A stretch of 64,000 bases of DNA from NCBI RefSeq assembly GCF_047302285.1, contig NZ_CP154845.1:2356001-2420000 (forward strand), read 5' to 3'. The notes under the pieces are model-generated. The model saw nothing but the letters and a program-made list of their open reading frames with translations. It was not told the origin of the DNA and searched no databases. Positions 17,704 to 24,298 of the stretch are shown here, piece after piece (position 1 is the stretch's first letter; the number at the start of each line of letters is the position of its first letter). Source of the stretch: Robertmurraya sp047302285. Lineage in GTDB: Bacteria > Bacillota > Bacilli > Bacillales > Cytobacillaceae. Both the position numbers and the translations under genes were made by a program.

Positions 17704-17741
17704 TAACAAGAAAGTTATCGTTTTTGATAAGATTTTCTTAT
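17695..17741. promoter_or_regulatory. CcpC-type operator pair upstream of citB
   Basis: A dyad ATAA-GATTTTC-TTAT (17727-17741) is centred about 66 bp before the inferred start site. A half site ATAAG (17695-17699) lies near -29, overlapping the -35 region. The B. subtilis CcpC target at citB is an ATAA-N7-TTAT dyad at -66 plus a half site near -27, so geometry and sequence agree. Confidence 0.65.
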
Positions 17742-17923
17742 TTTAATTCAGCTTTTCACCGTAAATAGCGTTATAATGCATCTTTTATTCGCCATTTTTC
17801 AAATAGATAGTACATTCTTTATTATTATAAAATAATGAATAGTTTCATGAGGGTATTGGCTGATTGAAAGATAATTGCATGACTTTGTGACAGAAGGAGA
17901 AAGTAAAAATGGAGGTGAGTAAT

Positions 17924-18073
17924 ATGGCGAAGAGAAAAGCAAATCATATCATCGAGGGAATGAATGCCGCGAACAACCAAGGAAAAGGTGCTGGCTACAA
18001 TGAAGAGTTAGCCAATGAACCATTAACAGCAGCTCAGAAACAAAATAATAAGAAACGTAAAAAGAACCAATAA
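17924..18073 (+). CDS. sspO: Small acid-soluble spore protein O
   Basis: 49 residues, short for automated callers. It begins MAKRKANHIIEGMNAANNQG and ends in a Lys/Asn-rich tail (NNKKRKKNQ). The sequence fits SspO (CotK), a minor spore-core protein of about 48 residues lying upstream of citB in the opposite direction, exactly as here. GGAGGTGAGTAAT precedes the ATG. Confidence 0.93.
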   Translation: MAKRKANHIIEGMNAANNQGKGAGYNEELANEPLTAAQKQNNKKRKKNQ

Positions 18074-18086
18074 TCAATTGTTAAAT

Positions 18087-18115
18087 AAAAGGACTTCAGA
18101 ACTCGAAGTCCTTTT
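18087..18115. terminator. Rho-independent terminator after sspO
   Basis: Perfect 11-bp stem AAAAGGACTTC/GAAGTCCTTTT with a 7-base loop. It works for sspO; the reverse side may serve the leftward gene ending at 18134. Confidence 0.85.
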
Positions 18116-18133
18116 AGAATTCACTTTTTTCTT

Positions 18134-18397
18134 TTAAAATTCTGTTTGATTCACCTCACTTGCTATTGCACTTACATCTTGTCGAAATTGCTCTAATTGT
18201 GATTTTTGATGTTCTGATGCAACCTCTAATGCATTCTCAATTTGTTGGAGTGCTTCATTCACCTCTTGCTGTAAATGCTTGAGTTGATGTCCGTAATTTG
18301 CGCTGTCTCTTACGATTTCATGATATAGTTCTTGAGCTTCATTAACTCCTTGTTGAGCTGCTTGAAACGCTTGCTGTTTGTTCTTATGATATGGCAA
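18134..18397 (-). CDS. Small helical Gln/Glu-rich protein, unknown function
   Basis: 87 residues, almost entirely heptad-like helix (EAQELYHEIVRD, LKHLQQEVNEALQQIENALE), with no cysteine or membrane segment. It starts at a TTG preceded by AAAGGAG at 9-base spacing, which makes the start convincing. I do not recognise a named family. It lies between sspO and sspP, which are adjacent in B. subtilis, so it is an insertion in a spore-gene pair. A spore-associated role is only a guess. Confidence 0.65.
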   Translation of the reverse strand: MPYHKNKQQAFQAAQQGVNEAQELYHEIVRDSANYGHQLKHLQQEVNEALQQIENALEVASEHQKSQLEQFRQDVSAIASEVNQTEF

Positions 18398-18496
18398 TGT
18401 TGTAAACTCCTTTCATCTATTCGCTCTTCTACAATAGTTTTTAAAAGAAATATGTGTTTCTTTCGTTAAAATGTGCATTCTAATCGGAAAATATTC

Positions 18497-18527
18497 GGAA
18501 TAAATGAGCCGGAAAGACTGCATTCTA
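18497..18527 (+). promoter_or_regulatory. Probable sigma-G promoter of sspP
   Basis: GGAATA (18497-18502), 18-bp spacer, CATTCTA (18521-18527), 21 bp before the sspP ATG. This is close to the forespore sigma-G consensus and explains how sspP can be transcribed apart from sspO. Confidence 0.6.
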
Positions 18528-18548
18528 TGACTAGGAGGGATTAAATGT

Positions 18549-18692
18549 ATGAATAAAAATGATGGAAAAGATATGAGAAGAAATTCTCCAAAGGGACAAA
18601 ATTCAGGGCAACCGGAGCCATTGAGTGGTTCTAAAAAAGTAAAGAATCGCAACCACACTCGTCAAAAAAACAATCAACATCATGATATGTAA
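18549..18692 (+). CDS. sspP: Small acid-soluble spore protein P
   Basis: 47 residues, starting MNKNDGKDMRRNSPKG and containing GQPEPLSGSKKVKNRNHTRQ, with a His-rich end (HHDM). The PEPLxGSKKVKNRNHTRQ block is diagnostic for SspP (CotL). CTAGGAGGGATTAAATGT precedes the ATG; an ATG 4 bases upstream in another frame is followed at once by a stop. It is too short for many ORF cut-offs. Confidence 0.94.
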   Translation: MNKNDGKDMRRNSPKGQNSGQPEPLSGSKKVKNRNHTRQKNNQHHDM

Positions 18693-18706
18693 TGAAGGAT
18701 AAAAAA

Positions 18707-18740
18707 TGGACTGAAAATCTTATTTCAGATTTTCAGTCCA
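18707..18740 (-). terminator. Rho-independent terminator after selA
   Basis: Perfect 13-bp stem TGGACTGAAAATC/GATTTTCAGTCCA, followed by ATTTTTTA on the reverse strand, 7 bp after the selA stop. It may also stop transcription from sspP. Confidence 0.9.
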
Positions 18741-18747
18741 TCCAAGT

Positions 18748-20154
18748 TTAAGTGGAAACTAATGCTTCAAGAAGAATGTTTTCTTCTTCCCTTGTTACAC
18801 AACGAAGGTCGATTAACGTTTCTTCCTTTTGAATTCTAACGATGATTGATGGAGAATGTTCAGTCCGTAGCTTAGTGGCTATTTTCTCTGCTGAATAGGT
18901 ATGATGCTGTAAAACAAGGACAAATGTTGGAAGTTTTACTTCTGGCATCGTTCCTCCTCCTACCTGGCTTTCACCCTCTATGATATCGACAGTATACGCA
19001 TCCGTTCTTTTTTGAAGTTCACTCTTAAAATGTAACGCTCTTTCTTTTATCTCTTCTTTACCAGTAAGTAGATCTCGGACAACCGGTATATTTTTAATCG
19101 CTTCTTCACCGAGTAAATAGTCCATTAATGTCCCTTCCAATGCGGCTAGAGTCATCTTATCGACACGTACAACACGGGCTAACTGATTTTTCTTTAATCG
19201 CTCAATAAGATGTTTCTTTCCTACTATAATACCTGCTTGTGGACCACCGAGAAGCTTGTCTCCACTGAAGGATACAAGATCAACACCCTTTTTTAACACT
19301 TCAGCAACCACGGGTTCTGTTCCAATCCCATGCTGTTGATAATCATATAGGGCACCACTCCCTAAATCCTCGTAAAAAATAAGATCCTCTCGAGTTGTTG
19401 CTAATGCAGCTAATTCTTCCGTTGGTACAGATTTCGTAAAGCCTATCACCTTAAAGTTACTCGTATGTACTTTCATGATCATTGATGTACTTTCATTTAA
19501 TGCCCGCTCATAATCGTAAAGATGGGTTTTGTTCGTTGTTCCTACCTCAGCGAGAGTCGCTCCACTTTCTTCCATGATCGAAGAAATTCGAAAAGAGCCT
19601 CCGATCTCCACAAGTTCCCCGCGCGATACAATAACCTCTTTACCTTCAGCTAACTCACGTAAAACGAGATATACAGCTGCCGCATTATTGTTCACCACCA
19701 TTGCAGCTTCTGCACCAGTTATATTTTTGATCAAATTTTCCACATGAGAATGGCGTGAACCTCTTTGCCCTTCTTCAAGATTATATTCAAGATTAGAATA
19801 CGATTGAGCTGTTTCTAACACATGCTCAATTGCTTTTGAGCTTAAACGTGCTCTTCCTAAGTTCGTATGTAAGATTGTACCCGTACCATTGATCACTCTC
19901 TTTAGCGTATATTGAAATTGATGATTAAGTATTCCTTGTAAATGAATAAACAACCACTCAATAAATTCTTCGTTTCCTGGAAAAGGACCGTCCCAATTCC
20001 CATTTAATAGTTGCTTTCGGACATTTTCAATCGTTTCTTTCATTAATGCAGTAAGGTATCCTTCTTGTATACCAAAAGCCTCGATCAATCGTAAAAAACG
20101 AGCATCTTTCTGTAATTCATGGATCGGTGGTAAATTTCGTAATGTCTCCTTCAT
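18748..20154 (-). CDS. selA: L-seryl-tRNA(Sec) selenium transferase
   Basis: PLP enzyme that converts Ser-tRNA(Sec) to Sec-tRNA(Sec) using selenophosphate; in bacteria it works as a decamer. 468 residues, matching the family. The N-terminal tRNA-binding region starts LRNLPPIHELQKD. Then come RVINGTGTILHTNLGRA near residue 87, NLEYNLEEGQRGSRHSHVE near 121, and the PLP lysine K300 in SFSGDKLLGGPQAG. GGAGGATTTTTC precedes the ATG. It lies 135 bp downstream of a SelW-like selenoprotein on the same strand and near selD. Presence implies active Sec synthesis; selB and tRNA(Sec) must lie elsewhere. Confidence 0.96.
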   Translation of the reverse strand: MKETLRNLPPIHELQKDARFLRLIEAFGIQEGYLTALMKETIENVRKQLLNGNWDGPFPGNEEFIEWLFIHLQGILNHQFQYTLKRVINGTGTILHTNLGRARLSSKAIEHVLETAQSYSNLEYNLEEGQRGSRHSHVENLIKNITGAEAAMVVNNNAAAVYLVLRELAEGKEVIVSRGELVEIGGSFRISSIMEESGATLAEVGTTNKTHLYDYERALNESTSMIMKVHTSNFKVIGFTKSVPTEELAALATTREDLIFYEDLGSGALYDYQQHGIGTEPVVAEVLKKGVDLVSFSGDKLLGGPQAGIIVGKKHLIERLKKNQLARVVRVDKMTLAALEGTLMDYLLGEEAIKNIPVVRDLLTGKEEIKERALHFKSELQKRTDAYTVDIIEGESQVGGGTMPEVKLPTFVLVLQHHTYSAEKIATKLRTEHSPSIIVRIQKEETLIDLRCVTREEENILLEALVST

Positions 20155-20253
20155 GAAAAATCCTCCATTATTTTCTGTACATGGACATTATATCATTTTC
20201 TGAGATGAGGAGTGATGATCATTAGATTAGTTTACATAATGTTATTATGGACA

Positions 20254-20290
20254 ACTTAAAAGCCCCGTTATATGTTAGGGGCTTTTAAGT
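20254..20290 (-). terminator. Hairpin after the SelW-like gene
   Basis: Perfect 13-bp stem ACTTAAAAGCCCC/GGGGCTTTTAAGT with an 11-base loop, touching the stop codon of the selenoprotein gene. The T-tract is short (TTTTAAGTTG), so read-through into selA is possible. Confidence 0.7.
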
Positions 20291-20529
20291 TACATGTTTT
20301 CCATTATTTCAATCACTTCTTTATTTTTCGGGAATATGCCTGTATCGAGCTTCGAATAGATCTTCTGTCCATTAACGATGACTTCAAATGCTCCACCACT
20401 ACTTGGGATAAGCTGCATTTCCTTTATATTGGAACGAAAGTGGCTAAATAACTCTTCCGCGAAACTCGCGGCTTTTGGTGCATAATTTCATTGCATACAG
20501 AATTCTACGATGATTTTATAGTCCTTCAT
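20290..20529 (-). CDS. SelW-like (Rdx family) selenoprotein, Sec encoded by TGA
   Basis: Reading through one in-frame TGA (20488-20490) gives 79 residues from an ATG at 20529 preceded by GGAGAGGCATTG. The start reads MKDYKIIVEFCMQ-Sec-NYAPKAA, so residues 11-14 form a C-x-x-U redox motif. The rest carries the Rdx/SelW hallmark GGAFEVIVNGQKIYSKLDTG followed by FPKNKEVIEIMENM. SelW-type proteins are thioredoxin-fold thiol oxidoreductases. A GC-rich hairpin 16 bases after the TGA fits a bacterial SECIS. Adjacent selA and nearby selD support decoding as selenocysteine. Without that, the frame would look like a broken gene. Partner unknown. Confidence 0.92.
20457..20471 (-). promoter_or_regulatory. 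Bacterial SECIS hairpin of the SelW-like gene
   Basis: Reverse-strand CCGCG-AGTTT-CGCGG: a perfect 5-bp stem starting 16 bases after the TGA, apical loop 21 bases after it. Bacterial SECIS elements sit in the reading frame at about this distance and carry a G in the first two loop positions, as here. The same loop AGUUU occurs in selD. Confidence 0.75.
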
Positions 20530-20722
20530 CAATGCCTCTCCTTTTTTTGGAATAATTCACAAAAAATTCACTTTTTATTATTTACATTTTAAAACAAAAA
20601 ACGTTTTTCGACAAACACTTAAAAATAGGTCAAAAGTCTGTTGTTTTTATAGAAAAATAAATACAAAGACCTATATGGAAGAATTATATTTTTTTCGGAG
20701 TGAGTTTTTGCATTAAATCCCG

Positions 20723-20751
20723 TTCACAGTAGGTTTTTCATTTCGTATAAT
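20723..20751 (+). promoter_or_regulatory. Probable sigma-A promoter of the STAS-like gene
   Basis: -35 TTCACA (20723-20728), 17-bp spacer, -10 TATAAT (20746-20751), 47 bp before the ATG at 20799. Confidence 0.6.
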
Positions 20752-20798
20752 TAACTCAGTTATGCATTGAAAAAACAAAATATGAGGGAGTTTTGAAA

Positions 20799-21149
20799 AT
20801 GGCAAAAGAAGGTTCTTTTTCTATCAAAGTGAATCGGGTAGCAAAAACAATTGATTTAGTAGTTGCAGGAACATTTACTCCGCAACAGGTACAAGAGTTT
20901 GTGGGAGATTATACAGGAAAAGTAAAAAGTATAAACCCCAAAGAATATACGTTAAACGCTGATTCAACAGATATGGATGTGTTAACACAAGAAATGGTCC
21001 CTGCGATGGAAAATACGATTCGTATGTATCAGCAATCTGGATTTGACAAATTAGTCGTTACAATAAAGAAAAATCCCATCTTGAAAATGCAATTGAATAG
21101 AATCTTTAAAAACACGAATTTTACGAATGCAGAAGTAAAGGAAATCTAA
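20799..21149 (+). CDS. Small STAS/SpoIIAA-like protein, unknown function
   Basis: 116 residues, no membrane segment or cysteine. The alternating pattern (FSIKVNRVAKTIDLVVAGTFTP, then YTLNADSTDMDVLTQEMV, then FDKLVVTIKKNPILKMQLNRIF) suggests a SpoIIAA/STAS-like alpha/beta fold. I cannot name the family with certainty. ATG at 20799 follows GAGGGAG by 8 bases. It has its own promoter and a terminator before the ketoacyl synthase gene, which is on the same strand 69 bp downstream and may be functionally linked. Confidence 0.65.
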   Translation: MAKEGSFSIKVNRVAKTIDLVVAGTFTPQQVQEFVGDYTGKVKSINPKEYTLNADSTDMDVLTQEMVPAMENTIRMYQQSGFDKLVVTIKKNPILKMQLNRIFKNTNFTNAEVKEI

Positions 21150-21166
21150 AATTGTTTAATTGGATG

Positions 21167-21193
21167 ACAAGACTCCTGTAGTCTTGTTTTTTA
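21167..21193 (+). terminator. Rho-independent terminator after the STAS-like gene
   Basis: ACAAGACT-CCTGT-AGTCTTGT followed by TTTTTT, 17 bp after the stop. It lies between this gene and the ketoacyl synthase gene. Confidence 0.85.
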
Positions 21194-21217
21194 ATTTATT
21201 GGAGGAAAATAAGATCT

Positions 21218-22204
21218 ATGACAAATATTAAAATCCGTGACATCGCAATCTATCACCCTACTAATGCTGTACACAACAGCTACTATCTAGAACATTTCAA
21301 AAATAAAGGAAGAGACTCAACTCATTTTATTGAGAACATTCTCGGTCGCAAGTCACGCTATGTGATTAATAATGACAGCGAGAATAGTTTAACAATGGCT
21401 TTTGAAGCTTCGAAAAATGTATTAAAAAAATCCCATCTTACAGGTGAAGATCTTGATTTAATTATGTTTTCCTCACAAACACCTGAATATTTAGCTACTT
21501 CTAATGCGATTCAGCTTCACAATCAATTAAATGGTAAACATAGTACATTAACGATGGATACAAATGCCAATTGCGCTGGTATGCTTGTTGCGATTGATCA
21601 AGCTTCCCGCTATATGAAAGCAAATCCTTTTATCCAAAGGGCTCTTGTTGTAGGGTCAGATTACAACACATTAATGGCTAATCCTGATGAAGAAATCTCA
21701 TATGCTAATTTCGGTGATGCCGCATGTGCGGTCATTTTAGAAAAAACAAATGAAGACACTGGGTTCATCGATTCGATCTACCATACGGATTCTGTTACGT
21801 ATAGCAACACGAACTTCCCACGTACAGGGCTTTCGAACACGATTAAGGAGACTGGAGAACAAACGATGCAGTGGATTCCTTTCGATGGAAGTATCGCCAT
21901 GCCTCCTACTTATCACATGTTTGAGACAATGCTTTCCAGAAATAATCTTTCAATCAATGAGCTAGATGCATTTTGTTTTTCCCAGTTTTCAATTGCCAAT
22001 ATTAAAACGATCCAAGAGCATTATCAATTAGATGAAGACAAGCTTATGTATATAGGAGATCGTTTTGGATATACAGGAACTACTAGTCCCCTCCTTGCTT
22101 TTTATGACGGTATTGAAAAGGGTCGGATTAAAAGAGGAGATCATGTTCTATTTTGGACGATTGGTGGAGGATTTCAACTTGTAGCAATTTTATTAAAATA
22201 TTAG
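21218..22204 (+). CDS. Divergent 3-oxoacyl-ACP synthase III homologue
   Basis: 328 residues with the thiolase fold of the KAS III (FabH) superfamily. The nucleophile is C119 in DTNANCAGML, and the C-terminal signature is LFWTIGGGFQLVAILL. The other two catalytic positions deviate: where FabH has HQAN there is FSQFSIANI (residues 254-262, His replaced by Ser or Gln). Where FabH has GNTSAAS there is GYTGTTS (284-290, Asn replaced by Tyr). Decarboxylative condensation needs His and Asn, so this is more likely an acyl-transfer or specialised synthase than housekeeping FabH. GGAGG lies 12 bases before the ATG. It sits between the STAS-like gene and selD. Confidence 0.82.
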   Translation: MTNIKIRDIAIYHPTNAVHNSYYLEHFKNKGRDSTHFIENILGRKSRYVINNDSENSLTMAFEASKNVLKKSHLTGEDLDLIMFSSQTPEYLATSNAIQLHNQLNGKHSTLTMDTNANCAGMLVAIDQASRYMKANPFIQRALVVGSDYNTLMANPDEEISYANFGDAACAVILEKTNEDTGFIDSIYHTDSVTYSNTNFPRTGLSNTIKETGEQTMQWIPFDGSIAMPPTYHMFETMLSRNNLSINELDAFCFSQFSIANIKTIQEHYQLDEDKLMYIGDRFGYTGTTSPLLAFYDGIEKGRIKRGDHVLFWTIGGGFQLVAILLKY

Positions 22205-22252
22205 AAAGGTTGTCTACAAAGATCCATCCTATTGAGAAATAATCTTCAATCG

Positions 22253-22282
22253 TTGTGAAATGTTTGAATGAAGAGTTATACT
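22253..22282 (+). promoter_or_regulatory. Probable sigma-A promoter of selD
   Basis: -35 TTGTGA (22253-22258), 18-bp spacer, -10 TATACT (22277-22282), 21 bp before the GTG start. selD therefore need not depend on the upstream gene. Confidence 0.45.
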
Positions 22283-22302
22283 AGATGATGGAGGTGGACA
22301 AC

Positions 22303-23355
22303 GTGAGTAAAGAAGAAATTATTCGCCTTACTTCCTTATCTAGTAAAGCTGGTTGAGGCTGTAAAATTGGTCCTGAGGACTTAGCGCAAGTTTTGCGCTT
22401 ATTACCAAAGCATGATCCGGTTCCTGAATTAATCGTTGGTCATGAAACATCAGATGATGGTGGGGTTTTTAAATTAACCGATGAAATTGCGCTCGTACAG
22501 ACACTTGACTATTTCACTCCGATTGTCGACGATGCCTATATGTTTGGACAAATTGCTGCTGCTAACGCACTAAGTGATATATATGCAATGGGCGGAATTC
22601 CTAAAACCGTTTTAAATATTGTTGGTTATCCTGTGAAGAAGCTTGGCCCAGATATTCTTGCTGACATTTTACGTGGTGCTAGTGATAAAGTGGTTGAATC
22701 TGGAGCCGTTACAATAGGCGGACATTCCATTGATGATCAAGAGCCGAAATTCGGTCTCTCTGTTACAGGTATCGTCCATCCAGACAAGGTTTGGAAAAAT
22801 GTTGGTGCTAAGCCTGGTGATTTGCTTGTCATGACAAAGCCAATCGGGGTTGGAATTATGACAACAGGCATTAAGAGACAAGCGGTAACACCTGAACAAG
22901 AAGTAAAAGTGACTGAAGTCATGGCTACTTTGAATAAAAAGTGCGCTGAACTTCTTCATCCGTACAACCCACATGCTGTGACAGATGTGACGGGATTTGG
23001 TTTACTCGGACATGGTAGTGAAATGGCACGAGGCAGTGAAGTAAGCTTTGAGTTTTTCTTTGATTCAGTTCCTGTTCTCGATGGTACATATGAATTAGCC
23101 AGACAAGGGATCATTCCAGGTGGCTCTAAATCCAATCATAACTGGCTTGTTGGTGATGTTGTTTATGAAGAAATCGCTCTTGAAGAGCAAATGATTTTAT
23201 GTGATGCGATTACGTCAGGAGGTCTCCTCGTGGCATTGTCTGAACAAGATGCGCTTGCCTATGTCGCAAGCTTACATAAACATGGAGTTATCGATGCGGC
23301 GATTGTTGGAAAAGTAACAGAGAAAAGTGATAAGTTAATCTATGTAAAAAGGTGA
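22303..23355 (+). CDS. selD: Selenophosphate synthetase, itself a selenoprotein
   Basis: Makes selenophosphate from selenide and ATP, the selenium donor for SelA. The full gene starts at GTG 22303 (GGAGGTGGACAAC before it) and includes an in-frame TGA at 22354-22356, giving 350 residues. Residues 16-22 read AG-Sec-GCKI; Sec18 takes the place of the catalytic Cys of E. coli SelD (CGCGAK). The ATP-binding core follows, with EIALVQTLDYFTPIVDD, AANALSDIYAMGG and VTIGGHSIDDQEPKFGLSVTG. A hairpin 26 bases after the TGA fits a SECIS. A caller that stops at TGA would start at the internal ATG 22393 and lose the active site. Confidence 0.95.
22383..22399 (+). promoter_or_regulatory. Bacterial SECIS hairpin of selD
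   Basis: AGCGCA-AGTTT-TGCGCT: a perfect 6-bp stem, with the apical loop 32 bases after the TGA. Loop sequence AGUUU is identical to that of the SelW-like SECIS. The distance is within the 16-37 range reported for bacterial SECIS elements. Confidence 0.72.
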
Positions 23356-23378
23356 AATCAGCATTGATTTCACCTTTT
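23346..23378. terminator. Bidirectional Rho-independent terminator (selD / psuG)
   Basis: GGTGAAATCA-GCAT-TGATTTCACC flanked by A-run and T-run. The selD stop lies in the 5' arm. It can end selD and the leftward psuG. Confidence 0.9.
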
Positions 23379-23386
23379 CGTATCAT

Positions 23387-24298
23387 TTATTGCTCGTTAA
23401 AACTTACAGCAATTTCAGCACCTAAGCGGGCATTGTTTTTGACGAGTTCAATATTTGTTTCAAGGCTTTTTCCGCCAGTAAGTTCTTTCACTTTTGCTAG
23501 CAAGAACGGTGTAGAGTCTTTCCCAGTAATATGATTTTCATTGGCTTCCTCTAACGCCTTCTCAATTACGTCTGTGATGACTGTCTCATCCATTGCATAC
23601 TCTTTTGGAATTGGATTTGCAATGACAACTCCACCTATTAAATTTAATTCCCACTTTGTTTTTAATGTAGCGGCAATTTCAGAAGCTTGGTCAGCACGGA
23701 AGTTGACAAAGTGCTCACTTGTTCTTGTATAAAACGCCGGTAGACGATCGGTTTGATATCCGATTACAGGGACGCCTTTCGTTTCTAAATATTCCATTGT
23801 TAATCCTAAATCAAGAATCGATTTTGCCCCCGCGCAGATGACAGCTACATTTGTATTGGCTAATTCTTCGAGATCAGCTGAAATATCCATCGTTGTTTCA
23901 GCTCCACGGTGTACTCCACCAATTCCCCCTGTTACAAAAATGCGAATATCTGCTAAGTCTGCACAAATCATTGTTGCAGCAACGGTTGTAGCTCCCTTTT
24001 TCTTTGTTGCAATTAAATATGGAATGTCACGTCGAGAAGCCTTTGCTACATCCGTGCTCTTACCAAACATTTCAAGTTCTTCATCGGACAAACCGATCTT
24101 AATTTTTCCATCTAAGATGGCAATTGTCGCAGGAACGGCTCCTTTTTCACGAATGATTTCTTCTACCTCTCTTGCGGTCTTTACATTTTGTGGATAGGGC
24201 ATGCCGTGAGAGATGATCGTAGACTCGAGGGCTACGATTGGTTTCCCTTGTGCTTTCGCTGCTTTTACTTCTTCTGATAACACGATATATGATTTCAT
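23387..24298 (-). CDS. psuG: Pseudouridine-5'-phosphate glycosidase
   Basis: 303 residues, the YeiN/IndA family. It splits pseudouridine 5'-phosphate into uracil and ribose 5-phosphate (reversible C-C glycosidic cleavage). Family motifs are VALESTIISHGMPYPQN near residue 22, GATTVAATMICADLADIRIFVTGGIGGVHRG near residue 105 and VICAGAKSILDLGLTMEYLET near residue 155; VVIANPIPKEYAM is near residue 224. Its ATG overlaps the psuK stop by one or a few bases, so the pair is coupled. psuK acts first, making pseudouridine 5'-phosphate. Confidence 0.95.
   Translation of the reverse strand: MKSYIVLSEEVKAAKAQGKPIVALESTIISHGMPYPQNVKTAREVEEIIREKGAVPATIAILDGKIKIGLSDEELEMFGKSTDVAKASRRDIPYLIATKKKGATTVAATMICADLADIRIFVTGGIGGVHRGAETTMDISADLEELANTNVAVICAGAKSILDLGLTMEYLETKGVPVIGYQTDRLPAFYTRTSEHFVNFRADQASEIAATLKTKWELNLIGGVVIANPIPKEYAMDETVITDVIEKALEEANENHITGKDSTPFLLAKVKELTGGKSLETNIELVKNNARLGAEIAVSFNEQ

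Noticed and set aside
20290..20529. Pseudogene with an in-frame stop
   Set aside because: Only one TGA, placed exactly at the redox position, followed by a stable in-frame hairpin and beside selA and selD; the rest of the frame is intact.
22393..23355. SelD starting at ATG 22393
   Set aside because: It has no ribosome binding site and would lack the catalytic segment; the upstream GTG frame reads through a Sec codon with a good site.
18748..23355. tRNA(Sec) gene (selC) in the selenium locus
   Set aside because: I examined the gaps on both strands and saw no long-variable-arm tRNA fold.
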